DNA from: Dialister hominis
GTDB taxonomy: Bacteria; Bacillota; Negativicutes; Veillonellales; Dialisteraceae
Assembly (NCBI RefSeq): GCF_007164725.1
Contig: NZ_AP019697.1
Location: forward strand, 1,337,501 to 1,401,500
Length of the DNA stretch: 64,000 bases
Direction: 5' to 3'
Program-made: the position numbers and the translations under genes
Shown here: piece by piece, positions 17,687 to 26,808 of the stretch
Numbering within the stretch: the first letter of the stretch is position 1
How the letters are laid out: each line of letters begins with the position of its first letter
Notes under the pieces: model-generated
Told to the model about the DNA's origin: nothing
Seen by the model: the letters and a program-made list of their open reading frames with translations, nothing else
Databases searched by the model: none

Positions 17687-17729
17687 CGCATGTTTCTTCC
17701 TGAGAAGTGAATTATCGTGCATGCGGTCT
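17687..17729 (+). repeat. Inverted repeat between usp copies 1 and 2
   Basis: CCGCATG (17687-17693) and CATGCGG (about 17719-17725) flank a spacer that itself contains CTTCCTGAGAAG. It could form a hairpin in a read-through transcript from copy 1 to copy 2. No T-run follows, so it is not a clear terminator. Confidence 0.4.
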
Positions 17730-17769
17730 GTCTTTTCCCTGATTTGAATTCATAAGGAGAATGATCAAA

Positions 17770-18198
17770 ATGGAATTCAAAAAAATTCTCGTTCCGGTCG
17801 ATGGCTCGGAAGCCGCCGGAAACGCTCTGCACTATGCTGTAAACATGGCAAGAAATCATGGTTCTTCCATTACCCTGATCAGCGTTGTTGATGCCAATGA
17901 TCTTCTGAGAGAAACCAATGACGTCATGCTGACCGATGAATTCATGGAAACCCTCAAAGTCGAAGGCAAGGAAATCGTTGCCCAGGCTGCCAAGGACATT
18001 CCGGAAGAGATTCCCCATGATGAAGTCACTGTCCTGGGCACACCAGGCTATCTCATTGCCAAACACGCTGAAGAAGAAGGCGTAGACCTCATTGTTATGG
18101 GCAACAGCGGCAAAGGTGCATTTTCTTCCTTTGTTACCGGCAGTGTCAGCCAGTATGTCATTCACCACGTAAAATGCCCTGTACTGATTGTTAAATAA
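17770..18198 (+). CDS. Universal stress protein A family, copy 2
   Basis: Protein of 142 aa beginning MEFKKILVPVDGSEAAGNAL, with the same G-x2-G-x9-G-S signature (MGNSGKGAFSSFVTGSVS) and the end CPVLIVK. Start 17770 has AAGGAG ten bases upstream and matches the paralogues; ATG 17761 would be too close to the SD. The shared usp promoter is absent upstream, so it is probably cotranscribed with copy 1. A strong terminator follows. Confidence 0.92.
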   Translation: MEFKKILVPVDGSEAAGNALHYAVNMARNHGSSITLISVVDANDLLRETNDVMLTDEFMETLKVEGKEIVAQAAKDIPEEIPHDEVTVLGTPGYLIAKHAEEEGVDLIVMGNSGKGAFSSFVTGSVSQYVIHHVKCPVLIVK

Positions 18199-18201
18199 AT
18201 A

Positions 18202-18236
18202 ATGAGCCCGGATATCCATCTTCCGGGCTCATTTTG
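18202..18236 (+). terminator. Terminator after usp copy 2
   Basis: Stem ATGAGCCCGGA/TTCCGGGCTCAT followed by TTTTGC. Confidence 0.85.
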
Positions 18237-18264
18237 CATTTCGAAGGATATAAAATTAATTCAT

Positions 18265-18293
18265 TTTACTTTTCCAGCCGATTGTGCTGTAAT
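18265..18293 (+). promoter_or_regulatory. Shared-type usp promoter, copy 2
   Basis: TTTACT (18265-18270) inside TTTTACTTTT, 17-bp spacer, TGTAAT (18288-18293), 60 bp before the third usp gene. Confidence 0.75.
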
Positions 18294-18352
18294 AAAGACA
18301 GGAAAGCTGGTATTTCTATTCATTTTCATTATCCGGAGGGTGTGTGATCATT

Positions 18353-18781
18353 ATGGAAATCAAGACAATTCTAATCCCGGTCGATGGCTCTGAACCTGCC
18401 GAGAATGCATTCCGTTACGGCGTAGGGCTGGCAGAAGAGAATGGAGCCACTATCGTTCTTCTCCACGTTCTGGATGCCAATGAAACATACTATGCAACAA
18501 ACCGTGTGATGCTGGCTGGCGGTATGCTCGACGAAAGAAAGGAAACAGCACAGAGAGTCATGGATCAGATGAAATCTCAGGTTCCGGAAGGAATCACCTG
18601 CAAAACAGTCATTGCAGCCGGCGTCCCAGGTGAAACAGCGTGCCGCACTGCAAAAGAAGAAAATGCTGATTTGATTGTAGTAGGCAACAGCGGCAAGGGC
18701 GCCATTTCCTCCTTCGTTATGGGAAGCGTCAGCCGTTACATCATTCATCATGTACACTGCCCTGTCCTTGTCGTCAAATAA
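18353..18781 (+). CDS. Universal stress protein A family, copy 3
   Basis: Protein of 142 aa beginning MEIKTILIPVDGSEPAENAF, with VGNSGKGAISSFVMGSVS as nucleotide-binding signature and CPVLVVK at the end. Start 18353 is chosen by alignment; GGAGGG lies 12 bases upstream, slightly far, and a GTG at 18344 is an alternative. It is a single transcription unit with its own shared-type promoter and terminator. Confidence 0.9.
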   Translation: MEIKTILIPVDGSEPAENAFRYGVGLAEENGATIVLLHVLDANETYYATNRVMLAGGMLDERKETAQRVMDQMKSQVPEGITCKTVIAAGVPGETACRTAKEENADLIVVGNSGKGAISSFVMGSVSRYIIHHVHCPVLVVK

Positions 18782-18792
18782 ACAGAATTTCC

Positions 18793-18823
18793 AAAGACCG
18801 CTTTTGCGGTCTTTTTTTTTATT
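18793..18823 (+). terminator. Terminator after usp copy 3
   Basis: Stem AAAGACCGC/GCGGTCTTT with TTTT loop and a long T-run. Confidence 0.9.
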
Positions 18824-18889
18824 CCTCTCCCCCCTATTTTCTTCTGTACTTCATTGAAATACCTATGCACCACTATAAAAATAAACAAT

Positions 18890-18918
18890 TTTACTTTTTG
18901 ATATCTATATGTTGTAAT
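18890..18918 (+). promoter_or_regulatory. Shared-type usp promoter, copy 3
   Basis: TTTACT (18890-18895) inside TTTTACTTTT, 17-bp spacer, TGTAAT (18913-18918), 71 bp before the fourth usp gene. Confidence 0.75.
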
Positions 18919-18988
18919 TAAGATAAGAGCGGTGTTTCCAAAATCCTTTTGGATTTATTAATTTAATCAAGACAAGAAGGTGTCCCCC

Positions 18989-19417
18989 ATGGAAACAAAA
19001 AAAATTCTAGTTCCAGTCGACGGATCAGAACCTGCAAACCGTGCTTTCCACATTGCACTCGATCTGGCTGCCAAAGACAAAGCAGAAGTCACGCTTATTG
19101 ATGTCGTCGATGCCAATGACATGCTCTATGCAACAAGCAAGGTCATGATCTCCCCTGAGTTCTATACGACCATCAAGAGAAAAGGGAAAGAACTCATTAC
19201 AAAACTGGAAAAGGAAATTCCTGAATCCATCCCCCACTCCACTGAAATTCATGTCGGCCTTCCGGGCCAGATGATTGCCAGTGTCGCAAAAGAAGGGCAT
19301 TTTGATCTGATCATCATGGGCAACAGCGGCAAGGGAGCTCTTGATGCTTTCGTCACAGGAAGCGTCAGCCAGTATGTCATTCATCATGCCAACTGCCCGG
19401 TCATGATTGTTAAATAA
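18989..19417 (+). CDS. Universal stress protein A family, copy 4
   Basis: Protein of 142 aa beginning METKKILVPVDGSEPANRAF, with MGNSGKGALDAFVTGSVS and CPVMIVK. SD AAGAAGG precedes ATG 18989. Followed after 18 bases by copy 5 without a terminator, so the two form an operon driven by the third shared-type promoter. Confidence 0.92.
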   Translation: METKKILVPVDGSEPANRAFHIALDLAAKDKAEVTLIDVVDANDMLYATSKVMISPEFYTTIKRKGKELITKLEKEIPESIPHSTEIHVGLPGQMIASVAKEGHFDLIIMGNSGKGALDAFVTGSVSQYVIHHANCPVMIVK

Positions 19418-19435
19418 GGAAGCGAGATAGAATCC

Positions 19436-19921
19436 ATGGAAATGAAGAAAATCCTTGTCCCGATCGACGGGTCCGAACCATCCAAAAATGCATTCAAGCT
19501 GGCTCTTGCGCTGGCTTCAAAAATGGACAGCGAAGTCATCCTTCTCAATGTTGCTGATGTCAATGAAATGACATATCCGGTCGAACAATTTGATATCCTG
19601 ACCGATTCTTATTTCGGCAAGAAGGATATGCCTGCCGGCGAGTACAAAGATTACCGTGCAGACGTATTCAAGGCAGCCAACGAAAAAGGCAATGAATTGA
19701 CAAGGGAACTCGTTGAACAGATCCCGGAGGGCATTACCTATACCGTTACAACGAAGATCGGCACCCCGGGCCCAACCATTGTCAGAGCTGTCAAGGAACT
19801 GGAAGCAGACATAGTCGTCATGGGAAACAGCGGCAAAGGCGCCCTTTCCTCCTTCGTCACCGGCAGCGTCAGCCAGTACGTCATGCATCATGTAGAATGC
19901 CCGGTAACAATTGTTAAATAA
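19436..19921 (+). CDS. Universal stress protein A family, copy 5 (longer)
   Basis: Protein of 161 aa beginning MEMKKILVPIDGSEPSKNAF. It keeps MGNSGKGALSSFVTGSVS and CPVTIVK but has an extra stretch of about 19 residues (around residues 50-70, LTDSYFGKKDMPAGEYKDYR) in the variable region between strand 2 and helix 2. This makes it the most divergent of the five. SD AAGGAAG. Second gene of the copy 4-5 operon. Confidence 0.92.
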   Translation: MEMKKILVPIDGSEPSKNAFKLALALASKMDSEVILLNVADVNEMTYPVEQFDILTDSYFGKKDMPAGEYKDYRADVFKAANEKGNELTRELVEQIPEGITYTVTTKIGTPGPTIVRAVKELEADIVVMGNSGKGALSSFVTGSVSQYVMHHVECPVTIVK

Positions 19922-19930
19922 TCACCCAGT

Positions 19931-19971
19931 AAAAAAGACTGCGAACACGAATGTATTCACAGTCTTTTTAT
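19931..19971. terminator. Bidirectional terminator between usp copy 5 and mscS
   Basis: Stem AAAAAGACTG(CGAA)/TTCACAGTCTTTTT with A-run and T-run, between convergent genes. Confidence 0.85.
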
Positions 19972-19977
19972 TGCATA

Positions 19978-20832
19978 TCAGTCTTTTGCCTGATGGACGA
20001 CGACCTGCGGGAACGGGATATCGATTCCTGCATCATCAAGTTTCTTCTTGATGGCTATATACAGTTCATTCTGCGCCGTGAAGTAATCTTCACTCAGAAC
20101 CGTTGCACGGATGTAGATATTAATGGAAGAATCCCCGAGTCCATTGACATAAATGGCGATATCATCCTTGTTCATGACATACTTATTCTCATGGAACACT
20201 TCTTTCAGAAGCTCAATACAGTGAGCAAGGTCCGTACCATAGCCTACACCGATATTGAACTGCAGGTTTCTCGTATTGAACGAAGAATAGTTCATGATGA
20301 CACTATTTGTGAGTGAGGAATTCGGTATGACGATCATCTGATTTCCCATTGTGGAAATCTCCGTGTACATAATCCGGATATCAACAACCGTTCCCTGATT
20401 CGTTCCTACTGCAATATAATCTCCCACGCTGAACGGGCGGAAAATCAAAATGAAAATGCCCGAAGCAACGTTTCCGATGTTGTCTTTAAGACCGAGGCCG
20501 ATAGCAAGTCCGATACCGCCAAATGCAGCTGCGAGCGTTCCTGCTGCCACGCCGGCTGTGCTCAGTGCGATAATGGTAACGATGGCCAGGCAGAAGAAAA
20601 ATGCAATCTCACTGACGAAAGTTCTGGCCGATGGATCTACCTTCCCTTTTTCAAGAATCTTGATGATTCCCTGACGGATATACCGGCAGATCACATACCC
20701 GACAATAAATATGATAATTGCTTCAAGAAGATCGATTCCCCTGTTGAAAGCAAAATTTTCTAATCCGTTTATTACTTTGGCCGTGATTCCGACTTCGTCA
20801 GTAACCACTTTTGTAACTACGTTTGGTTCCAC
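19978..20832 (-). CDS. Small-conductance mechanosensitive channel (MscS family)
   Basis: Protein of 284 aa. Three N-terminal membrane segments are visible; the pore-lining TM3 carries the Gly/Ala-rich stretch AAAFGGIGLAIGLGLKDNIG (about residues 104-123), followed by the beta domain signature RPFSVGDYI. The C-terminal cytoplasmic alpha/beta domain ends near residue 280. It releases solutes under hypo-osmotic shock. It lies next to the usp array, convergent, so co-regulation is not implied. Start ATG 20832 has GGAAGAGA upstream. Confidence 0.93.
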   Translation of the reverse strand: MEPNVVTKVVTDEVGITAKVINGLENFAFNRGIDLLEAIIIFIVGYVICRYIRQGIIKILEKGKVDPSARTFVSEIAFFFCLAIVTIIALSTAGVAAGTLAAAFGGIGLAIGLGLKDNIGNVASGIFILIFRPFSVGDYIAVGTNQGTVVDIRIMYTEISTMGNQMIVIPNSSLTNSVIMNYSSFNTRNLQFNIGVGYGTDLAHCIELLKEVFHENKYVMNKDDIAIYVNGLGDSSINIYIRATVLSEDYFTAQNELYIAIKKKLDDAGIDIPFPQVVVHQAKD

Positions 20833-20881
20833 AGTCTCTTCCTTTCTTAATACTTATATCAAATCATTCCCGAATTGCAAT

Positions 20882-22045
20882 AATAAGTTGAACACCCGGC
20901 GAACCTTTATGCAGTAAGTGCTGCAAGCATTTCTTCCCTAAAGCACTCCTCGGGTGTCTTATAGCCGAGTATTTTTCTTGGCAGGGTGTTGGCCCAGCAC
21001 TCTACTCTGGAAATGTGTTCCACTGGGTAATCCTGGATTTTCTTCCCTTTGGGAAGAAATCGACGGAATAAGCCGTTGTGATTCTCATTCGTACCTTTGT
21101 CGCTGGAGCAGTACGGATGCGCATAATAGATCCGTGTGTGACTTAGTTTCTCTAGCTCCGACAGGCTAGAAAACTCACTGCCATTGTCTGTCGTAATGCT
21201 GAGGAACACTCGGCTGAAACAGCCGCGGAACATTCCATCCTTCAATTTTCTGAAGGCTGCTATTACAGAGGCACTTTCCTTGTTGGGCAGTTTTCTGATG
21301 AGGGAACAGCGTGTCTTGCGCTCAACCAGAGTCAGCAGTACTTCGTCCTTTGAGCGAGATCCCAGTACAAGGTCACACTCCCAATGCCCGAAATCCTGAC
21401 GCTCATCCACAGAAGGATCGCGCTCATCTATACTGCGGCCGAACTTCTTCTTACGCTCACGAACCCGCTTCCTGGCGTTTTTTCGCTTGACGCGCAAGGG
21501 CAGGTCAATACTCTTGATTTTTCCTAGGAGCCCCAGCGTGACATAGTTGTACAGGGTTTTCGTACAGACCATCTCGCCACGTTGAAATTCTCCCGTAACC
21601 AGTGCCCTGCCAAAGCAGGCATCGAGCGACCAGTGATGTTCCTGAAGTCTCTTCTGCACATAGTCGAGGAATGCTCCCTTTGCTATGGCGTCGCATTTGC
21701 GACCACAGTTTTCGCGATGCGCCTCATAGGTGCTTTGCCCGTCTGCTGCGCGATAGCGTTCCACCTTGCCGTTATAGCAAAGAACCTTGCCACGCTTCAC
21801 CTCGTTGCGTACCGTATTGACACAGCACCCAATCTCACGGGCTATGCTCCGATACGATTGCTTGTCGCGGAGACGCGTTTGGATAATGACTCGTTCCTCA
21901 AAAGTTAAATGAGCCCCTTTTTTGCGTAACGTATCCGTGGTAAAATGATTTTGATCCATAGCGATTCTCCTTTGTGGTTGTGTTTTTTGTGCAACTACAT
22001 TTTACCACAAGGGTTCGCTATGGATTTTTAAGTGTTCAACTTAAT
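20882..22045. mobile_element. IS30 family insertion sequence, complete
   Basis: Element 20885-22042 (1158 bp). Terminal inverted repeats begin AAGTTGAACAC on both ends, and a 3-bp target duplication AAT is present at 20882-20884 and 22043-22045. It contains one intact transposase gene filling the element. The 3-bp duplication fits IS30 family behaviour. It lies between mscS and folD and interrupts no recognisable gene. Confidence 0.9.
20907..21959 (-). CDS. IS30 family transposase
   Basis: Protein of 350 aa. The N-terminal helix-turn-helix (LTFEERVIIQTRLRDKQSYR, then IAREIGCCVNTVRNEV) binds the ends. The DDE integrase core shows HWECDLVLGS (first Asp), TTDNGSEF (second Asp) and DKGTNENHNGLFRRF (Glu). 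The frame is intact and all catalytic residues are present, so the element may be active. SD AAGGAGAAT precedes ATG 21959. Confidence 0.95.
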   Translation of the reverse strand: MDQNHFTTDTLRKKGAHLTFEERVIIQTRLRDKQSYRSIAREIGCCVNTVRNEVKRGKVLCYNGKVERYRAADGQSTYEAHRENCGRKCDAIAKGAFLDYVQKRLQEHHWSLDACFGRALVTGEFQRGEMVCTKTLYNYVTLGLLGKIKSIDLPLRVKRKNARKRVRERKKKFGRSIDERDPSVDERQDFGHWECDLVLGSRSKDEVLLTLVERKTRCSLIRKLPNKESASVIAAFRKLKDGMFRGCFSRVFLSITTDNGSEFSSLSELEKLSHTRIYYAHPYCSSDKGTNENHNGLFRRFLPKGKKIQDYPVEHISRVECWANTLPRKILGYKTPEECFREEMLAALTA

Positions 22046-22125
22046 TATACAATCCGCCTTCCTCTTTATTCTAACATATGAGAAAGGAGCAGGCAGGGAA
22101 TTCATGAAATTTTATAAATCCATAG

Positions 22126-22154
22126 AAAAAGAGCCGCAGATTTTGCGGCTCTTT
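22126..22154 (-). terminator. Terminator after folD
   Basis: Minus-strand stem AAAGAGCCGC/GCGGCTCTTTTT. Confidence 0.88.
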
Positions 22155-22162
22155 CGTGTCCT

Positions 22163-23014
22163 TTAATCGCGGATGAATTTCTCTCCGGCTTTGATAATAT
22201 TCTCGATGACCATGGCTGTCGTTACGCTTCCTACGCCTCCTGGAACCGGAGTGATGCATCCGGCTTTCTCAGAGACATTGTCGTAATCGACATCGCCAAC
22301 GGTCTTTCCGTTTACACGGTTGATGCCCACATCAATGACGACGGCGCCTTCTTTGACCATATCTGCTGTCACGTATCCAGGTCTTCCAACAGCAGCGACA
22401 AGAACATCAGCCTCGCGTGTCAAACTTGTCAGATCCTTTGTATGAGAGTGGCAGATCGTTACTGTTGCATTCTCCTTCAGGAGCATAATGGAAACCGGTT
22501 TCCCGATGACATTGCTGCGCCCTATGACGACGACGCGCTTTCCATTCATTTCAATCTTATAATGCTTCAGGATTGCCATGACGGCGCGCGGTGTATTTCC
22601 GAAGAGTCCGTCTTTCCCGGCAAAAAGTCTTCCTGCATTCATGTCCGTCAGCCCGTCTACATCCTTATCCGGATCAATGAGTGCAATCATCTTTTCAGGA
22701 TCGATCTGCTCCGGAAGCGGCATCATCATAAGAATGCCTGTTATTTCATCATCATTGCTGAGATCGGTGATTAATTTCCCAAGCTCATCTTCGCTGACAT
22801 CTTCTGCTTCCTTGAATATGCCTGAATTGATGCCATAACTTTTAGCAGCTTTCTGCATGAAGGATGCATACATGGCAGAGGGCTTGCTGTCTCCCGCCAG
22901 AATGATGGCAAGCTTTGGTTCATACCTCTTCGCCTTCAGTTTTGCCAGGCGTTCTGCCAGTTCCTTTTCAAGAGCTGCTGCTACTTCTTTTCCATCTAAA
23001 ATCATTGCTGCCAT
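22163..23014 (-). CDS. folD: Bifunctional methylene-THF dehydrogenase/methenyl-THF cyclohydrolase
   Basis: Protein of 283 aa (or 280 from the second Met). It interconverts methylene-, methenyl- and formyl-tetrahydrofolate. Active-site features are the YxxxK motif in ASFMQKAAKSYG (about residue 52), the conserved IDPDKDVDGL and the Rossmann block VVIGRSNVIGKPVSIMLL; the end has CITPVPGGVGSVTTAM. It starts one base after the fhs stop (TGATATG), so translation is coupled. With fhs it completes formate entry into the C1-folate pool. Confidence 0.95.
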   Translation of the reverse strand: MAAMILDGKEVAAALEKELAERLAKLKAKRYEPKLAIILAGDSKPSAMYASFMQKAAKSYGINSGIFKEAEDVSEDELGKLITDLSNDDEITGILMMMPLPEQIDPEKMIALIDPDKDVDGLTDMNAGRLFAGKDGLFGNTPRAVMAILKHYKIEMNGKRVVVIGRSNVIGKPVSIMLLKENATVTICHSHTKDLTSLTREADVLVAAVGRPGYVTADMVKEGAVVIDVGINRVNGKTVGDVDYDNVSEKAGCITPVPGGVGSVTTAMVIENIIKAGEKFIRD

Positions 23015-23015
23015 A

Positions 23016-24683
23016 TCAGAAGAGCCCCGTAATATTTCCTTCGTCATCCACATCGATACGTTCAGCAGCCGGACGGCGCGGAAGTCCCGGCATCGTCATG
23101 ATCTTGCCAGTCAGAGCGACGACAAAGCCTGCGCCGGCAGATACTTTGACTTCTCTGACATGGAGTGTAAATCCTGAAGGTGCTCCCAGCTTGGACGGAT
23201 CATCACTGAAGGATACCGGTGTCTTTGCAATGCAGACAGGCATCTTTCCGTATCCCATTTCTTCAATGTGCGCCAGTTCTTTTGCAGCGGCACCGTCAAA
23301 TGCCACGCCGTCAGCGCCATAAATTTCTTTTGCAATGGTTTCAATCTTTTCCTTAAGGGAAAGGTCCAGATCATAAAGCGGCTTGTAATTGGATCCCTGA
23401 TCAATGGCTGCCAGTACTTTTTCACCCAGATCAAGTCCGCCTTCACCGCCGTCAGCAAAGACAGTGGATTCAGCAACAGGTACGCCGGCTTCCTTGCATG
23501 CTTCGAAAGCGACTTTCTTTTCTTCTTCTGTATCGGATGGGAACATGTTCAAAGCAACTACGATCGGCAGGCCATACTTCTTCAGGTTGTGCATATGGCG
23601 AAGCAGATTCGGAAGGCCTCTCTTTACAGCTTCCGGATCGGATTCTGTCAGTTCGTTCTTTGCCTTTCCGCCGTTCATCTTTAGTGCGCGGATGGTAGCG
23701 ACGAGGACTGCAGCATCTGGTTTGAGACCTGCGAAACGGCACTTGATGTCCAGGAATTTTTCTGCGCCAAGGTCAGCACCGAATCCTGCTTCCGTAACGA
23801 CGTAATCAGCAAGATGCAGAGCTGTTCTTGTTGCCAGGACAGAGTTGCATCCGTGAGCGATATTGGCAAACGGGCCGCCGTGAATGAAGGCCGGGACATG
23901 TTCGAGTGTCTGTACCAGGTTTGGCTTCAGTGCATCCTTCATCAGTGCGGTCATAGCGCCCTGTGCATGAATGTCGCCTGCAGTAACCGGTTTATTGTCA
24001 TAGGTATAGCCGACAATGATTCTTGCAAATCTTTCTTTCATGTCATGGATCGAATCTGCCAGGCAGAGGATAGCCATAACTTCGGAAGCGACGGTAATAT
24101 CGAAGCCGCCTTCTCTTGGCACTCCGTTTGCATGGCCGCCGAGACCTACAACGATATGACGGAGAACACGGTCATTCATATCCATGACGCGATTCCATAC
24201 AACGCGTCTGGGATCAATGTTGAGTTCATTTCCCTGCTGGATGTGATTGTCGACCATAGCTGCCAGAAGGTTATGCGCAGCTGTGATTGCATGGAGGTCT
24301 CCGGTGAAATGAAGGTTGATGTCTTCCATCGGTACGACCTGGGAATAGCCGCCGCCGGCAGCACCGCCTTTTATGCCCATGCATGGTCCAAGGGATGGTT
24401 CACGCAGGCAGATCATCGTCTTTTTGCCCAGTTTGGACAGAGCCTGTCCGAGGCCGACGGTCGTCGTTGTCTTGCCTTCTCCGGCAGGTGTTGGTGAAAT
24501 AGCTGTCACAAGAATCAGCTTTCCCTGTGGTTTTGACAGCACCTCATTCGTGAATTTCAAGGATACTTTGGCTTTGTACGGTCCGTAATTTTCCAGATTT
24601 TCAGGAGCAATACCGACTTTCTCACCAATTTCAACAATCGGTTTCATCTCCGCTTTCTGTGCGATTTCAATGTCACTCAGCAT
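23016..24683 (-). CDS. fhs: Formate-tetrahydrofolate ligase
   Basis: Protein of 555 aa making 10-formyl-THF from formate, ATP and THF. The P-loop-like motif is [20 protein letters not shown] (about residues 60-79). Also visible are [35 protein letters not shown] and [13 protein letters not shown], all family hallmarks. The start at 24683 (MLSDIEIAQ) is preceded by AAAGGGG. First gene of the fhs-folD operon. Confidence 0.96.
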   Translation of the reverse strand: MLSDIEIAQKAEMKPIVEIGEKVGIAPENLENYGPYKAKVSLKFTNEVLSKPQGKLILVTAISPTPAGEGKTTTTVGLGQALSKLGKKTMICLREPSLGPCMGIKGGAAGGGYSQVVPMEDINLHFTGDLHAITAAHNLLAAMVDNHIQQGNELNIDPRRVVWNRVMDMNDRVLRHIVVGLGGHANGVPREGGFDITVASEVMAILCLADSIHDMKERFARIIVGYTYDNKPVTAGDIHAQGAMTALMKDALKPNLVQTLEHVPAFIHGGPFANIAHGCNSVLATRTALHLADYVVTEAGFGADLGAEKFLDIKCRFAGLKPDAAVLVATIRALKMNGGKAKNELTESDPEAVKRGLPNLLRHMHNLKKYGLPIVVALNMFPSDTEEEKKVAFEACKEAGVPVAESTVFADGGEGGLDLGEKVLAAIDQGSNYKPLYDLDLSLKEKIETIAKEIYGADGVAFDGAAAKELAHIEEMGYGKMPVCIAKTPVSFSDDPSKLGAPSGFTLHVREVKVSAGAGFVVALTGKIMTMPGLPRRPAAERIDVDDEGNITGLF

Positions 24684-24812
24684 CTCTTTTTTCCCCTTTC
24701 CTGGCAACGGTGAAATAAAGGTAAATCTTTATTTATTATAGCATGCAAGACACTATGCCGCATAAAAACGTACAGGAAATATGGTCATTTTATGTTTTGG
24801 AAAACCGCCAGC

Positions 24813-24843
24813 AAAAAACTCTCCCCGAAGGAAGAGTCTTTTA
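24813..24843 (-). terminator. Terminator after PBP gene
   Basis: Minus-strand stem AGACTCTTCC/GGGGAGAGTTTTTT, directly abutting the stop codon. Confidence 0.85.
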
Positions 24844-26808
24844 TTACTGCCGGAAATATACGTGGACGCTTGAGCCTCTCTTTACAGTTGCCCCTATTCC
24901 GGGATCCTGCTTGTAGGCATAGCCGCTTCCTTCAGGCTGGAAACCGAGTCCTGCGCGGGTCAGCCATTCTCCCGTGTCGCGGATCGTCCATCCTGTAAAG
25001 CTTGGAAGCCTGAATTCTTTCACATCCTCTGATGGAATTGCCGGCTTGTACGTTTCAATATCCTTTGCTTTCGGCTTTGCATGCGTTGCTTCATCTTCCA
25101 GTGTCGGTACTGAAAGGTAATGCATGATATGCGTCATGGCTTCCTTGAAAACAGGAGCTGCTACCTGGCCGCCATAGTATACGCCTTTTGGTGTATCCAG
25201 TACGACAAGGCATATAGCCCTTGGATCTTCCGTAGGGCCGAAGCCGCAGAAGGATGCGATGTACTGGTTTTTAAGATACCCGCCGTTGACTGCATCGATT
25301 TTCTGTGCCGTACCGGTTTTCCCTGCCATATGGTAGCCATCAACCTGCGCATTTGTGCCGCCGCCGGATGCGACTTCCTTTTCCATCATGTCCTTGACTT
25401 CATCAGCCACTTCCTTGGATACAGGATTTCCGCTGATTTCCGTCTGATTGACCTTGTAATCGCTTCCATCCGGATTCTTGATTTCCTTGATGATATGCGG
25501 CTTGACCATTTGTCCGCCGTTTGCCAGGGCGCTGTATGCCTGCACCATCTGGAGCGGTGTTACCGCAATGCCCTGCCCGATGGACATGGTCGCCACATCG
25601 ATAGCACGCATTTCCTTCGGATTGAAGAGAACGCCCGATCCCTCGCCAGGAAGATCGATTCCGGTCGGTTTCCCAAAGCCGAATTTCTTTGCATATTCCG
25701 TCAGTATATCTCCGCCGGTCAGAAGCCCTATATGGGCAAAGCCGGTATTGATGGAGAATTTCAGGATATCAACGAGACGGACATCGCCATAGGATTCATC
25801 ATCCCAGTTCCTGATGGCATGGCCGGATGCCCAGACTGCCCCGGGATCGTGCCAGACACGCTGCGTGTCATATGTTTTGGCTGCCAGAGCAGCCGCTGCA
25901 ACGACAGGCTTGAATGTCGATCCTGGTTCGTAAATATCGACAACGGCACGGTTCTTGAATTCTGCTTCTGTCGCCTTGTCAAAGTGGTTCGGGTCATAGG
26001 AAGGCCTGTTTCCAAGCGCAAGGATAGCCCCTGTCTTAGGATCCATGACGATAATGATGCCGCCGGATGCTTTGGTGCTTGTCATAGCGCGGTCGAGCGC
26101 TCTTTCTGCATAGAACTGGATATTCTGATCGATTGTCAGATACACGGATCGTTCATTTTCAGCCTTGTACGGAGCAAGAGCCGACTCCAGAATCGGATTT
26201 CCCCGGGCATCGGTCAGAAGCATCTGCTTGCTCTTGCCTCCGCGGATCAGGTCATCCAGCGACATTTCAAGCCCGTCGAGCCCCTTGTCATCGAGACCTA
26301 CAAAGCCCAGCACATTCGCTGCCATAGGGCCATTGGGATAGAATCTGCGGCTTTCATCGAAGAAGCCGAAGCCTTTCCACCCTTTTTCCTTGATCAGAGC
26401 CTGCACTTTATCGGAATCTTCCGGATCCATCAAACGCTCCAGCCATACGAAGCGTGTTTTCCTCGACATGGCCTTCGCCAGGTCTGATTCATTTTTCTTC
26501 AGAATCGGAGCGAGGTCTTTCGCTGCTTCTGCTGCGCTGACGTTCATTGTCCCGGGGTCTGCATACAAGGATTTGACCATGATGGAAAAAGCAAGTTCCT
26601 TGCCGTTCGTATCGTAGATCGTTCCTCTTGGTGAATAGAGTGTCTGCACGCCTTCGGTCTGGTTCATCGCCATTTCCTCATACTGGCTTCCGCGGGCAAT
26701 CTGGATCCAACCAAGTCTTCCGGCAAGCAAAAATCCGACGATGCATAGGATGCCCGCCATCTTCCTGCTTCTGGATTTCATGATTTTTTCAGGACCTGAT
26801 TTACTCAT
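24844..26808 (-). CDS. Class B penicillin-binding protein with PASTA domain
   Basis: Protein of 654 aa. Order: short cytoplasmic tail, one membrane anchor (about 18-36, AGILCIVGFLLAGRLGW), PBP dimerisation domain (YSPRGTIYDTNGKELA), transpeptidase domain and a C-terminal PASTA domain (about 595-654). Catalytic motifs are STFK in EPGSTFKPV, SIN in KFSINTGF and KTGT in MAGKTGTAQK. It cross-links peptidoglycan at the outer face of the membrane, of FtsI/SpoVD type. Unusually it is not beside mur genes here but overlaps the end of the cca gene by eight bases. SD GAGGAG. Confidence 0.93.
   Translation of the reverse strand: MSKSGPEKIMKSRSRKMAGILCIVGFLLAGRLGWIQIARGSQYEEMAMNQTEGVQTLYSPRGTIYDTNGKELAFSIMVKSLYADPGTMNVSAAEAAKDLAPILKKNESDLAKAMSRKTRFVWLERLMDPEDSDKVQALIKEKGWKGFGFFDESRRFYPNGPMAANVLGFVGLDDKGLDGLEMSLDDLIRGGKSKQMLLTDARGNPILESALAPYKAENERSVYLTIDQNIQFYAERALDRAMTSTKASGGIIIVMDPKTGAILALGNRPSYDPNHFDKATEAEFKNRAVVDIYEPGSTFKPVVAAAALAAKTYDTQRVWHDPGAVWASGHAIRNWDDESYGDVRLVDILKFSINTGFAHIGLLTGGDILTEYAKKFGFGKPTGIDLPGEGSGVLFNPKEMRAIDVATMSIGQGIAVTPLQMVQAYSALANGGQMVKPHIIKEIKNPDGSDYKVNQTEISGNPVSKEVADEVKDMMEKEVASGGGTNAQVDGYHMAGKTGTAQKIDAVNGGYLKNQYIASFCGFGPTEDPRAICLVVLDTPKGVYYGGQVAAPVFKEAMTHIMHYLSVPTLEDEATHAKPKAKDIETYKPAIPSEDVKEFRLPSFTGWTIRDTGEWLTRAGLGFQPEGSGYAYKQDPGIGATVKRGSSVHVYFRQ

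Noticed and set aside
25120-26487. 455-codon plus-strand frame antisense to the PBP gene
   Set aside because: The PBP has all three catalytic motifs; the antisense translation is rich in Cys and His with no family resemblance.
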